64,000 nucleotides of DNA. Origin: Zizania palustris (lineage: Eukaryota; Streptophyta; Magnoliopsida; Poales; Poaceae). Of this stretch, positions 41,798-54,283 are shown in pieces. Each line of letters begins with the position of its first letter. Within the stretch, counting starts at the first letter, position 1. Position numbers and translations under genes: made by a program. Where the stretch lies: contig JAAALK010000286.1 of NCBI GenBank assembly GCA_019279435.1, positions 37,447,712 to 37,511,711 on the forward strand. The letters run 5' to 3'. The notes under the pieces were generated by a model. The model did no database searches, was not told the DNA's origin, and saw only the letters and a list, made by a program, of their open reading frames with translations.

Positions 41798-44691
41798 TGA
41801 AAACCGTCACATCTCTAAATTTGCTAATTTCAATAATTAGGAGTCTTTTTGTTTTGAGTATTTTAGAGTAATGTGTGAACTTTTAATATTTTTCAGGATA
41901 TTCCAATTCTAGAAATATATTAAAAGTGTTGCGTCATTGTGTAATAAATTAGATTTAATTTTAGTAAGAGTCTAGAGTAAATGTACTCCTTTAGTATATT
42001 TTTCAGTATTTCTTAAATTCTGAAAATATATTACAAGGAATAGGACCTTGATGTAAAACAGAGGTTCTAGAGGGTTCTTTTCAGAATTTTCCCCCATGGC
42101 TAGCCTATAAATAGAGGTCCATAGCCATGGGTTGGGGGCTCTCTTTTTGGCTGAACAACATAGCTACTTATCAATTTGTTGCCTTATTTTCTTTTTTCTT
42201 GTGCATCAAGAGTTCTTCCTGTTCACCATCCGAAACAGCACAATGCATTCCATGAATCAGTAAGTCTCCAAACACAGAAATAAATTTGGTCTAGATTGAT
42301 TTTTGTGAAGTCTTTTCTTGTGATTTCACTGCAGAACATGAGGTTGAAGTTTATACAAATTTTGTTGTGGATGGTTTGAATGTTCCATTTTTGAAAGTTG
42401 CAACTGGTTTCTGAAAGTTATTCTTGATTCTTTTGCTGATCAAAAGAGACATCTCAGTTCTGGAAAAGAACTCTGCCTCAAAAATTCTTAGATTATAATA
42501 TGGCATAGTTCTTGCAGAACTTTGTGATCTATTCATGAGTTTTTGTTCTACGTCTCTTCTGATTTGTTCTGAGAATTTTCTGCTGTTCTGTGTATTGTTG
42601 ATCTCTCTTCCTGGATTAAACATTGGTTTGACACAAATATGCTACAGGATTATACTACCTTATAATCTGCTAAATCACTTTAGTAAGGTTGATGTATTCA
42701 GGATGGAATTGGTTTGCTAATTGGATGTTTGACAAAATGCCTCTACTACTGTTCATCATATGATGCAGATTTTTTTGCTCTTTGATTGATTTGAATCAGG
42801 AACTTCAGATCTATTACAAGTTTTTCTTCAGATTGATACCTAGATCAGATTACTTTCTGAAAAAGTCATCTCCAAGGTTTGTATAAATCTGATCAAGAGC
42901 TTCTCTGAAATCAAGTGATTGATCTGAGCTAGTTTCTCTATTTATCTGGTTTTTGCTGAGATTTGTGATCTGTTGAACACCTTTTAACTGAAAGAGAACA
43001 TAGTGATTTTGGACACAGATTCAACTGAAGTTGCACTATATCAATTCTGTTTTCATATAATTTCAAGTCTATTGTGTCACACATATTCTGAAATTGAAAA
43101 CTAAATTGTTTGTGTGTGTTTCAGAATTAAGTTTTCAGTTTATACACAGTAGTTACTGATTCAGAACAGCTCCTCATGATCTGAACTTAAGTGGTATTGA
43201 AACATCTCAAACTGAATCTGTTTTGAGAAAAGGTATAACTATTCATTATCCAGTTTGTGTCAAGATTTCAATTTGTTTTATTCAGAATTGACAGCAGTAC
43301 AGTTGTGTTTTTGAATTTGTTGTTCCCTGAAGTTTGAATCATAAACTTACAGAAGTACAGTATTTGTCAGCAGATACATATCTGCTGACAAATATTCAGC
43401 TTGATCAGATTGTCATTTGAACATTTTTTAAGTTGCAACAGCTAAGTTTTGAATTTGAAACTACTCAACTCTGAATTTTGAACCAGTTTCTGAGTATTTA
43501 CTGTTCTGCATCAAGAGTGTTCAGCAGGGTTGGGTATTCAACTGAAATCTATTTTGTGATCTATTGTGAATTTAAAATATGTTTTCAGGTTTAAATCCAA
43601 TTGATTCAGTTCAGTTCTATCCACTGAAATACTATTCTGTTTCTGTTCTAATAACCTCTGAATTTACTGTTCTGTTTCGTAAATTCACCTTCAGTTTCAG
43701 GGTATAGTTTAAAGATTGGTACTATTTTGTATCATGCAAATATGAACTAATATAAGATTGAAATCTAAGTTCTAAACTAATTTGAATCTGAGTGGTACTA
43801 TTCATTGTCCAGAATTATTCAGAAGTGTTGTGATTTCAAACTGAATTCCAAATATAGTTAACTGAATTGAATTGACAGTTTGAATTGAAAGATAATCTGA
43901 AGTACTGAAATTTGGTGTTCTGAAATTTCTGTTTTAACTTCTGTACTGTACTATGAGGCTCTGAAATTTCTGGTTGTTGTCTGATTAAGTGCTGTACAGT
44001 CTAAAATTCTATTTTCAGAAATATTTCACATCTAGTTATGCTAGTCTTTCTCATTTACATCTTGTCTAATTCTGGATTTAAAGGCAAAATCAAGTATAGA
44101 TTGTTTGTTTTAGAAAATTGAGTTGAGATTCTTTCACAAAATCTAATCATAACTCAATCTGAATTCAGAATTGAACTTCTGTTCAATTTCCAGATTTGCA
44201 ATAGTAATCTGCAATATAGTTTTAGAATTGAATTAAATTGAGTGTGACTTTTTCTGATTCCTGAAGTGTTTGAAACTGTTTTGTTCATAATCCTTCTGTA
44301 ATCACTGTTCATCTTCAGATTTCTTTATCAGGGACAATTTAGGTGCTGAGCTCTTTTGTGTTTGTGCTGAAAATATATTTTGTGGTTGAGCATACTTGCT
44401 GTTAATTGCTTATTTTGTGTTAGTTCTCTAATAGCAAGTATATCTCACAGTCTATGACCTTGATTCATTAGAGCTAAAATTGGTAATTCATTTGTTTCAA
44501 GAAAGTCTCAGAGTAGCAAGTCAAGTTGAAAAGGAGTTGTCTGATTGTCTGGGTTGTTTTGTCCTAGTTGGCTTTAAGATTGAATCTGAAATTTTGGAGG
44601 TGCGTTGGGTGATTTGAAAAGGCCATCTGATTCATGAGAATTAGTCGAGACGCCTATTCACCCTCCCTCTAGTCGCCATTCCAATCTCACA
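41798..44691 (+). repeat. Element F 5' LTR (about 2.9 kb, AT-rich)
   Basis: The right end is CAATCTCACA at 44691, just before the primer site. The left end is placed near TGAAAACCGTCACATC at about 41798 but is uncertain without a second LTR. A TATA box CTATAAATAG is at 42104-42113, leaving about 2.55 kb of transcribed LTR. The region is dense in CAGAATT, CTGAAAT and similar words and has no long frames. Very long LTRs are typical of this copia lineage. Confidence 0.7.
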
Positions 44692-44693
44692 AT

Positions 44694-44707
44694 TAGTATC
44701 CGAGCCA
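44694..44707 (+). other. Element F primer binding site (tRNA-Met-like, degraded)
   Basis: TAGTATCCGAGCCA resembles TGGTATCAGAGCC with two changes. It lies 2 bp after the LTR end and 50 bp before the gag ATG. Confidence 0.65.
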
Positions 44708-44757
44708 GTTTGATCACCAGTTGATCTTAACCGGTTTGTGATCCTTGTTTTGGCGAC

Positions 44758-46980
44758 ATGGAAAGAAACTCAAAAATTCCGATGTTTGATGGTCATGATT
44801 TTGCTTATTGGAAGGTGTGCATGGAGGCTTATCTACTAAGCCAAGGAAGTGCTATTTGGGACATTGTTGATTCCCAATATGTGATCCCTGAAACTCGCAC
44901 TTCAGAGACTGAGAAATTACAGTACGAATGTAATAGCAAAGCAAGAAACATACTGTTCATCAGTCTGAGTCACAAAGAGTTTGACCGGGTCCAGGACCTA
45001 CGAACTGTGCGTGAAATTTGGACCACTTTGAAAACTTTTCATGAGGGCACTACTCAGATTAAGGCTAGGAGGCAAAGCACTTATAATCAAGAGTACCAAA
45101 TGTTTCTGCAAGGCCCCGGCAAATCTGTAGATGCCATGTTTGCACGTTTTGATGGAATTGTGAGTAATGTGCGCTCCACTAGGATTTTGGCTTACTTTGA
45201 CCATGATAGAGCTTCGACACTTTGACTTGCGATGAACTCTTTAATAAGCTTAAGTCCACCGAGATTGCCAAGGCGTCTCGTCCACCGACGAACTCTTTTC
45301 TGGTGTTTCTAGAGTTTGTGCTTATTCTAGTGTTTTTGACTTGTCCTCTCTTGTCTCTGTTACAAAAGAACAAGTGAACACTCTAGATGATGATGAGCTA
45401 GCTCTCATTGTTAAGAAGTTTACTCGCTTTTACAATGATAGATGAGACCAAAGGAGAGGAGGGTCACAGGGTTGTTTTGAATGTGGAGATCTTTCTCACA
45501 TTAAAGAGAATTGCCCTAAGTTAAAAATGAAAAATGAAAATGAGCACAAGCACCAAAACTGAAACAAGAAACATTACTTCAAAGAGAAGCACGAAAAAGT
45601 GGCTAAAAGAGTAGCTAGAGATTTTGTGGCTGCCCTCAATGACATTGACGGTACATCAAGCGAGGAGTCAAGCTCAGAGGAAGAGGAGCTTCCTAAGAAG
45701 GAGAAGAAGGAGAAGAAGACAATGGACCTCACCGACCTTTAGTTCGTGGTCGACAGCAACGATAGCAGCAATGAGCTCGACACTTCTGAGGTATATCTAT
45801 CTCGTGATCAGCTTCTTGTTCAAAATGATGAATTGCATGATGTTGTTTGTTCTCATGATAGATTACCTAAACTTGCTGCTAAAGAATGGAAAGAACTAAA
45901 ACTCAGACTTAAAAATATTTCTACTGAACTTGCAATTTTGAAATCTAAGTCTGATGATGCCGAATGTGAGTCATGTCTTATTGTCATGAATGAACTTGCT
46001 CAGCTGCGTTTTACACATGCTCAAACTGTTGAAAAAGTTGATTCAACTAAAAAATAGCTTTTGATGGTGGAGTCTAGTCCTGCGGTCATCAACGAATGCA
46101 TGAATTTTCCTTTACTTGTTGAAACCATTAATTTGAGAGATAGGCATGTTGATGAACTTAAGGCTAGATTGGAGAGTGCTGAGTGTTCTAAGGATGTGCA
46201 GTCGGCGTGTCCCACCTGCATCACCCTTAAGGACAAACTCAGCTTTGCTAGAGAGCAAGTCAAAAAACTGAAATGTGAAAATGATTATCTTCTCTCCATG
46301 GTTGAGAAATGCACTGAAGGCAAGGGTAGGATGGATTTGATTTTGGCTAAAACAAAATTGTGTGCTGACGGGATAGGGTTAGCTTTTGGGTTGGGCTATA
46401 AGAGAACTACTCCAAACACTTCGAGCGAAAATGTGTTCACTCCTCCCACTACCCTTGAGAAAGAGAGAGCCCAGTTAGACACCGATCAAAAAGCGAAGAA
46501 TCCTACTCAACCTACAAAGAAAGCTATTCATTCACCAGATGAACCTCCTCAGCAAAAACCCAAGAAGACTATGAGATTTGCGCCTAAGACCCATGCTCAC
46601 ACACCCAAGAATGTATCATTGCTCCTATTGTCATCGGGTGGGTCAATTGGTTCAGTTTTGCTTTCATCGTATCAGGGATGAACGACGTTCTTTTGCGATG
46701 AACTTTCAGGACATGCATTACCCATATTTTGGTATGCATTAGTCTGCTTTTCACTCTTATCCTGATTTTGAGGCTCCACATGGTTTTATGAGAGATTATG
46801 CCCCTCGTGGTGTACATCATGCTTCATATGGTGATAGACCGCGTGTAAGAGATTTTGATTCTAGACAGGTTGGGAGACCTCATCGTTTTCCAGGTTCGTG
46901 CTTTGTAGGTAGACCACACACTTTTTATCATGGTTCATACCATATGTTTGATCAGTCTACTACTTTACCTAGTTCTTGAG
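44758..46980 (+). pseudogene. Element F gag (broken)
   Basis: The gag starts with MERNSKIPMFDGHDFAYWK, typical of the copia gag (UBN2-like) domain, and stays open to 45225. A frameshift and stops follow. A zinc knuckle CFECGDLSHIKENC is at 45473-45514, then an acidic/Lys-rich stretch. Coiled-coil-like frames at 45746-46057 and 46061-46681 follow (the latter starting VESSPAVINECMNF). A second zinc knuckle CSYCHRVGQLVQFC is at about 46620. A Gly/His/Arg-rich frame ends at 46979. Two knuckles flanking a long coiled coil match the layout of E gag. Stops at 45442, 45740 and 46055 disable it. Confidence 0.8.
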
Positions 46981-47694
46981 TTTTGCAATATTGGATTCCA
47001 AAACAGTTTTTTCTCACCCCAACACTGAGCATTCAAGATCTGCTAGCATGTTTTGAGGGGGAGTTCTATAGCACTGCTTGAGCTTCTGTTATATGATTAA
47101 TTGCTTTTACATATACATGCTTTGATATGCCTTTGACGTATTGTCTTTAATACTGCTGATTATACTTGATTTGGATACATCTGATAATTGTCATGAGCAT
47201 GGCTTATATTTGTGAAATTTTGCAAATGATCAATGCTTAGTCTAGAAACTAGCATGAATGGGTTGAATGCTTTTGCTATCTTTTACATACCTGATAGCTA
47301 GGTCCTTTTCACTTGGATGCTAATACACAACTTGATCAGTTTACAAAGAATATTGTGCTGAAATTTAAAAAAAATGAAAAATGAATGAAAATGAAAATGA
47401 ATGATATTCATGTTGTTGTGTGCTAAAATTGAAAAGATCCAGGTGGGTTTGCTTTGTCGCACTACTTTGTTCTGGACTGCTTACCATAGCACTTTGGTAT
47501 GAACTAGGACATTGAAGTGTTTGCCAAGACCATTGCTTTAAACTTCTGATGGTTTCAACCTAGGCTTGACATGGTCGGTTAGCATAAGGTTGACTTGCAA
47601 ATAACCCCTGGCACTAAAATAAAATAAAAAATCAATCAAAAAGCTTGAATCAATTGCATGTCAAGTTTGCAGAAGCTCCGTGTAGTGGGATATG
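46981..47694 (+). other. Element F post-gag scrap and spacer
   Basis: The first 40 bp read LQYWIPKQF, which may be the start of protease. After about 47050 the sequence matches the E spacer downstream of RNase H in reverse orientation. No coding frame is present. The TATG before the E LTR at 47691 may be part of the E target site, but the partner is not in the window. Confidence 0.6.
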
Positions 47695-49524
47695 TGTAGG
47701 ACCGAAAGTAGGGACCAGAGGGGGGTGCGTGAATGGGCGCCTAAAAAATTCTTTTGAATCAATGGCCTTCTCCCAACACCCAACACACCTCGACAAACAA
47801 TCAGTAGAAGCAAAACAGATCACAGGTATTAAAAATAATCTAGCCTAAAAACGACCGGTGTCCTAATCAAAAAGACACCAACACGGTGCTTAAAGGCAGA
47901 TCATGTTAACTCATAGATCAAAAGACAGTTCTACAGATAATTCACCAAAGACACATATATTCTATCAAGCATGTCCAAAACATCCACAGAACACAGGAAT
48001 TTCAAGCATCATAAGGATAATCATCATAGGCAATTGATCAGACAAAATAAGTGTCAATGATAAATTCTACTCACAGATAGTTCACAATGCATACAACCAT
48101 TTGATCTGATAAAATAAACGCAGATGAAAAGATAGCGCTCACAGACGATTCAAGTAACACTTGTGGTGCACTAAAGACACATGGATATATCAATGAACAT
48201 TTCTAGTGTTAAATAAAATTGATCGCAGAAGATTTAATCTAACACAGAATATTCATTCAAACATTTAAGTGCACACAAAACAAGGCAAAGGAAATTACTG
48301 TGCAATTTTTGTCTCCTATTCAAGCATTCTGCCGAATGCCTTGCCTGCGTGTGCTGCTCCTGGCGAAAGCGTCGATGCGCTCCCTCTGCTGACCGAGCAC
48401 CATGCCTGCAAACACGCCACAGGAGCCGTGCTATCACACACAAACCAGCTGACAGCACTTCCTCACGTTGTGTGTGCTGATGGTGCCTTGGCTACCGTGC
48501 TCCCTGCCCGATGCCTGCGCAATTGCAACGCCTGTCCTGTCGTGCTGTTGTAGTCGTGCGCACACGCGCCTCAAGATGCGCCCACAGGAAGAAGAAACCA
48601 CCGGCTGATGCAGTCTGCAAATTACGGTGCTCCACGCGATGTGACAACATAACTCTGCTCAGCTGCGTGCTGCACAGCACATGATCGCTGGCCGAGTCCA
48701 GCGCCCGCTGGGATCCCCAACTCAAACAGCAAAAACTGCACAGTGCCACCCAAAAAACCAGCTCCGGTTTTTAAGAGAAGGAAGGAACCAAAGAAAATCA
48801 GTTTTCCAAAGACAAAATCATTGCTCACGGTGGCTGCGATTCTAGGAAGAAGAAGGTGGATAAAGTGTGAACTCAAATTTTTTGCCTTGAATGAGTTAAC
48901 CCTAACCCTAGGGGATTGGGGCCTATTTATAGGCAGCCTAATAAGAAGGGAGAAGACAGATTTACCCCTATGGTAAATAACACGGACGCAAAAATAAACT
49001 AAAAAGACAAACATGCCCTTAGGTTTTTTACAGACTCGACTAACACATACTGTGGGCCTAAAAGGCAAAATAGTAAAATCCTAAATAAAGATAACTTGTC
49101 CTGATGCGGAGCTTTCGTAGCAGCTATGGCTTCGCTTCAGAACGGTAGGATCCAAGATCAGCGGTCGTCAATTTTATGCCGAAACTGACAAAGCGTCCAC
49201 CGTCTTCGCACCGGGTACCCGGATTGGGCCGGCCCGATTCCGCGGCTCCCTCAGCCCGGCAATCACTCGCCGCACGTGTACCTGAGTCAATCTCGGTCAA
49301 CAAACCAGTGGATCTCCTACCGCTCCTAGCCCATGTACTCAGATTGGGACGGTCCGACTCCACAGCCCCTCTGCCCAGTAGTCGCTCGCCGCCCGTGTAC
49401 CTGAGTCACACACGACCCAGACACGGTAGGTCTCGTCTTCTCTTCGTCTTCTTTTTGACTTCCGTTGACAATCACTCATCACATTTGGAGCCATGAGGCC
49501 CATGATCTTCATCATGGCTCCTCA
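47695..49524 (-). repeat. Element E 3' LTR
   Basis: The plus-strand left end is TGTAGGACC and the right end CTCCTCA, next to the polypurine tract. On the minus strand it starts TGAGGAGCC. The TATA region GCCTATAAATAGGC is at 48921-48934 on the minus strand. A 10-bp inverted repeat GGAGCCATGA/TCATGGCTCC lies at 49487-49496 and 49512-49521. A diverged 120-bp duplication lies at about 49221-49410. Confidence 0.75.
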
Positions 49525-50907
49525 ATCTCCCCCTTGATGAGTGCATTGTCAACACCCTCTTCAGCAACTCTTCAGAACCTGCAAAACACGTGGAAACATG
49601 AAAACAAAACACAAGAAGACAGAAAGAAGAAAATAAAATAAAAAGTTTAACCCTAATGACCAAAAGCCAAACAAAAACTAGAAAATGGTCATTATGGTTA
49701 AAACAAAAATAAAAACTCAAAACGAGTGCAATCTCAGAACTATCAACAAGGATATCCAAAGAGTAAGGGCAAAAGAGACTAAAACTCCCCCTGAAACAAA
49801 TCCAAGAGAAAGCCAAAACTCCCCCTAAACTCTTCTAAAAGATCAAGTAACCCAAAATTTCTCCCCCTTGTTGACAATTGGACTCATCAAGTGAAACTAA
49901 ATGCACTCAAAAGAGACACAGACTCAAACTCCCCCTGAAATGCAACTCCCCCTCAGAATATGCAATGAATGCAACTGGGGTGCAAATGGAGTGTAAACAG
50001 CATGCTTCTCAGATAAGATTGACTGCAAGTACAACATCTAGCAAGTATATCAAAAGACATACTGTCTAAGACACATGGCATGATCAGTGCAACAAATGAT
50101 ATCCAAAGAAAGTCATTAGCACGCATTTGTAAATTTTTGCAAATAAAAGCGTCACCACATTTTCTAGTTGACAAGCAAAATAAAGTATGAGATGCAAAGG
50201 CTAGCTGATATCTACCAAGACAAGCATTGTCCAGAACAAAGAGCTTCAGGAAACTTGTTATCTTTTTAATGTTCAGACTTTTCTTTTCCTTTTCAATTTT
50301 TGCTAGGGGTTATTTGCATGTCAACCTTATGCTAACCGACCAAGTCAAGCCTAGGATAGAACTGGACCATCAGAAGCTTAAGACATTGGTCTTGGCATAC
50401 ATTACACTATCCTAGTTCATACCAAAGTGCTATGGTAAGCAGTCCAGAATAGTGCAATGTGACAAAGCAAACCCACCTGGATCTTTTCAATTAAGCATAA
50501 AAGGCATGGATTTTTCATTTTTATGATTTTTTTATCATTTTTATAGCATATTTGCCATGTTGAAGCATATAGATGTCCAAGCTACATATCTGCATCTAAG
50601 AAGGGAACTAGCTACCATGCATGTAAAAGATAGCAAAAGCATTCAGCCTACACATGCTAGTTACCAGAAGCAATGGTGATCATTTTTCAATTTTAAAGCA
50701 TAAAAGCCATGCATATGATAAATATCAAACATATTATGTGAACTGAAGCAAAGCATGATCATCGATAGGTATTCAAAAATGTATACTAGCTAGAACAAGT
50801 AAAGCAGATCAATCATATAACATAAGCAAGCTCAAAGTGTGATATGTGACTCACACAAAAAGACTCAAGAAAAGAGTAAAGAAGAAATAAAACTGACTCA
50901 AAATATC
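49525..50907 (-). other. Element E spacer with repeated polypurine-like tracts
   Basis: The LTR-proximal tract reads TCAAGGGGGAGAT on the minus strand (49525-49537). Further copies of the type TTCAGGGGGAGTT or GTTTAGGGGGAGTTTT occur at about 49786, 49818, 49860, 49929 and 49946. The remainder to 50907 has no coding frame and matches the F spacer at 47070-47640. Confidence 0.72.
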
Positions 50908-52721
50908 CTAAAAAGGATACACAACTCCCAAATCCCCTCGCAAACGCTCAAAAGTAGACTGATCTAGGGGTTTGGTAAAAATATCAGCCAACTGATGATG
51001 AGTATCAACATGAACAAGGTCAATGACACCTTTCTCATATTGATCCCTCAGAAAGTGAAAGCGCACATCAATATGTTTGGTTTTTGAATGAAGACATGGG
51101 TTTTTCCCTACACTAATCACGCCGGTGCTATCACAAAACAAGGGTACTCTGGCAGGGAAGAACAACCCAAAATCTCCCAAAGTGGAAATCATCCAAACCA
51201 ACTATGAGCAGCATCTACATACTCAGCTTCTGTGGTAGAAAGCGCAACTCCAGATTGTTTTCGAGAAGACCAAGAGACAAGCGAAGAACCAAGAAACTGG
51301 CAAGTACCAGAAGTCGACTTGCGATCCAGCCGGCACCCACCAAAATCAGCATCAGAAAAACTAGATAACTCAAGAGACGATGATGCTGAATAGTAAAGAC
51401 CTAGATCAGGCACATAGGTAAGGTACCTAAAAATGCGCTTGACAGCCTGCCGATGAGATGCATGTGGTGAAGACTGAAAGCGTGCGCACAATCCCACGGC
51501 GAACTGAATGTCCGGTCTTGTCGCTGTCAAGTACAGCAGCAATCCAATCATCCCTCGATACTCTCTCTCATTGACCTTGACACCGCTCTCATCCTTGTCC
51601 AAGCCTCCAGATGTACCCATTGGGGTCATCTGAGGCTTCAGCTCTCCACCAAAGTCGAACTTCTTCACCATGTCCCGTGTGTACTTGCTCTGGTGGATGA
51701 AGATGTCATCCTTGGTCTGCTTGATCTGGAGCCCTAAGAAGTAATTGAGCTCACCCATGAGGCTCATCTCAAACTCGATGTGCATCTGCTCAGAAGACTT
51801 GGACACAAGCTCTTTAGTAGAACCACCAAAATAATGTCGTCCACGTAAATCTGAGCAATAAAAAGTCTGAGCCAACTCTAAGCAAGAAAAGAGTCTTGTC
51901 CACAGAACCCATCACAAAGCCACTCCCCCAAAAAAACTGCTTTAAACGATCATACCAAGCCATGGGGCTTGCTTCAGACCATATAAAGCTATCTGCAACT
52001 TAAAAACATGTCGAGGAAACTTAGGGTTCTCAAAACCAGGGGCTGCCAAACATAGACTTCCTTCTCTATGTACCCGTTTAGAAAAGTACTCTTGACATCC
52101 ATTTGAAAAAGTTTAAAACCTTTAGAAGTAGTGAATGCCAAAAGTATGCGAATGGACTCAAGACGGGCAACAAGGGCGAAAGTCTCCTCAAAATCAATAC
52201 CCTCTTTCTGGCAAAAACCCTGGGAAACTAATCGAGCTTTGTTGCACACCACAACCCCATCTTCACCTTGCTTGTTCTTAAACACCCACTTGGTGCCTAT
52301 GGGGTTGCATCTAGGTGGAAGCTCAACCAGTGTCCAAACCCGATTGCGAACAAAGTTCTCAAGCTCTTCTTGCATGGTGTTTATCCAATTTGCATCAGAA
52401 AGAGCATGAGAAACATCTCTAGGCTCAAAAGAGGCAACAAAAGCAGATTCAGCAAAAACAGTGAGTGGGCTAACAAAAGAACGCAAGGATTTCGAAGTGA
52501 GATCACCGATGATAAGCTCTGAGGGGTGATCATGCTGAATTGCTCAGGATCCTAGGTGATCTGAAGTCACCTCATCGGAGTCAGCAGCTGGCACCTCTGG
52601 ACTAGATTGAGGGGGCTCGATCGAAGTGAAAGAAGTGATTAGAGGTCCGCCCTCTTCCTTAGTCGAAGTCTCAGAAGGTGTGGGGTCTGCAGGCTATGCA
52701 GAAGGCCCACCCTCATCAACA
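50908..52721 (-). pseudogene. Element E reverse transcriptase and RNase H (broken)
   Basis: Copia RT blocks on the minus strand are NPIGTKWVFKNKQGEDG, the KARLVSQGFCQKEGIDFEET segment and FQMDVKSTFLNGYIEKEVYV (52486-51989). The catalytic YVDD is encoded at 51836-51847 but in a frame different from the flanking one, so a frameshift lies there. The frame 51875-51189 has the thumb and RNase H start (YRGMIGLLLYLTATRPDIQF, LSTTEAEYVDAA). The frame 51201-50908 has the RNase H end (PLFCDSTGVISVGKNP, TKHIDVRFHFLRDQYEKGVI, LADIFTKPLDQSTFERL). The segment 52487-52721 is linker. Confidence 0.85.
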
Positions 52722-52726
52722 GCAGG

Positions 52727-53301
52727 TGATGAGGACATCAGTACATCTACACCAGCAGCACCTTCTTCGGCGCCATCTCCTTCTAGGACAAGCATGAGGG
52801 CCCGTGCAAGAGAGATGAACTTCGTCATACTACTAAAGAATGAAGGCCCGGAAGAATAGACGCGGGCCTGCCTAGAGTCGGCCTTCCTAGGGGCACGCCC
52901 CTCCCTCCTTGGCCATCCACATTAGGGGCTGCGCCCACCTTTCCCCCCTCTATTTAAATAGAGCCTTGTCATTCCTATAGATTCGATTTTTTATTTACAA
53001 TTAGCTTTCGCTACTTTCGACACGCGCCAAACAACGCTGTCCTCGTGTGTTTCAGAACTCCACCTTGAGTGATATTCATATTGCTCGCATCTTTTTCTTG
53101 TTCGTTCTTCGGTTGCGAACAGGAAACAATCTTCGTGATCAGGCTGATCTTGCAACAACAAGGTCGGTAACCACAGGGAGTTGGTTCAGCGATTGCATTG
53201 GTGCTTCGGGTTCGCTCGTCGTAGTCGGATCTTGAGGGTCTTCTTCCACCAAATCTAATTTATCTCCACTCACCGAAAGATCGGGCACTTCAGCTCTATC
53301 A
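52727..53301 (+). repeat. Element D 5' LTR
   Basis: It starts TGATGAGGACATCAG and ends CAGCTCTATCA. A TATA-like TATTTAAATAG lies at 52951-52961. It carries an orphan copy of the polyprotein tail (about 52738-52859). Confidence 0.92.
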
Positions 53302-53303
53302 AG

Positions 53304-53317
53304 TGGTATCAGATTTT
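53304..53317 (+). other. Element D primer binding site (initiator tRNA-Met)
   Basis: TGGTATCAGATTTT follows the LTR end by 2 bp. The first ten bases match the tRNA-Met complement, and the later ones are degraded compared with B. Confidence 0.85.
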
Positions 53318-53569
53318 CAGGGTTGATCGGTGAGTTTATCGAGTGTTTGTCCCTTCCTACAGTCCACAAAACCAAAACACAAAAATATATTTCACGTTAG
53401 ATCCTTGTCCCAGCACCTTTTTGAGCCTTGCACTATCTTTCAATAATTTGCGTTGTTGAATTTGTGTGCTTACGCGTGTCAATTGTTGTTGGTTACTTGT
53501 GCATCTTCATCTGCATATCACGCAACCCCCCTGGCCGTGCGCCCCTCCCTTCCCTACCTTGTGTGTCAT

Positions 53570-53825
53570 TTGAGAAAGTTTTGGTTGCCTTCCATACAAA
53601 GGGCAGTCAATTATTGCTGGTTGCCTAATATTGATCACATTCATTTGAGAAAGTTTTGGTTGCCTTCCATACAAAGGGCAGTCAATTATTGCTGGTTGCC
53701 TACTATTGATCACACTCTTTTGAGAAAGTTTTGGTCACCTACCATACAAAGGGCAGGTTGCCTCATTTGCAAAAGCCTTGATCACCTACCATACAAAGGC
53801 CCGTCAATTATTGTTGGTTGCCTAA
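53570..53825 (+). repeat. 75-bp tandem repeat in the D leader
   Basis: Units starting TTGAGAAAGTTTTGGTTGCC lie at 53570, 53645 and 53720, an exact 75-bp step, followed by a partial, rearranged unit to about 53825. The first two units are almost identical. A short GC-rich block (GGCCGTGCGCCCCTCCC) occurs before the array at about 53535 and again, slightly changed, at about 53912. The rest of the leader, 53318-54283, is noncoding. Confidence 0.88.
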
Positions 53826-54283
53826 TTTTATTTGCAAGTTTCTCCGGATAAAAAAAATTAAAAAAAGAAGAAATGAAAAGAGAAGAAAAATAGCAAGGAG
53901 GCGACCCCCTAGCCGTGCGCCCCTCCCCCTTCCATCCCTGCCCACGTCGTCGGTTCCCCTTGTCGTGTGCCACCTTTTGCACCTTGTTTCCAGCAGCTTT
54001 TGGTTACGTATTTGGCACTATAATTCAACCTTGCATTATTGTTTGATTGTGCTAATCCTAGTTTTGAGTGCAGCCTACCTAGAACTCCACATAGTTCTAC
54101 AACGAGCAGATTTTGTTTCTCCAGGCAATCGCTGCTCCAATCTTTCACCGGTTCCACCTGTTGGTTGCAGGTCACCCCTGTGTGCTTGGTAAGAACGGAT
54201 AAGAATTTTATAAAAACACGTCTGTGAGCGCCTGATCCACATCCTTGTTGTCGTAGTTTTTTTTCTTTGTGTTTGCGCTAACT

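Larger units (their letters stand above)
41798..47694 (+). mobile_element. Element F: SIRE/Maximus-like Ty1/copia, pol deleted
   Basis: A 2.9-kb 5' LTR is followed by a tRNA-Met-like primer site, a copia gag with two zinc knuckles, a scrap that may be protease, and then a noncoding spacer. The spacer matches, in inverted orientation, the DNA downstream of the E RNase H (for example 47440-47605 with 50290-50490). Integrase, RT and RNase H are missing: the join is near 47050-47070 (GAGGGGGAGTTC). The element is then interrupted at 47694 by E, and no 3' LTR is seen. Confidence 0.75.

Noticed and set aside
42100..44690. AT-rich stretch as a host intergenic region or matrix attachment site
   Set aside because: It lies between a TATA box and a tRNA-Met-like primer site next to a copia gag, which fits an LTR better.
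48234..49068. Frames of 74-148 codons in the E LTR as a possible captured host gene
   Set aside because: They overlap in conflicting frames, show no domain, and lie across the LTR promoter and duplication.
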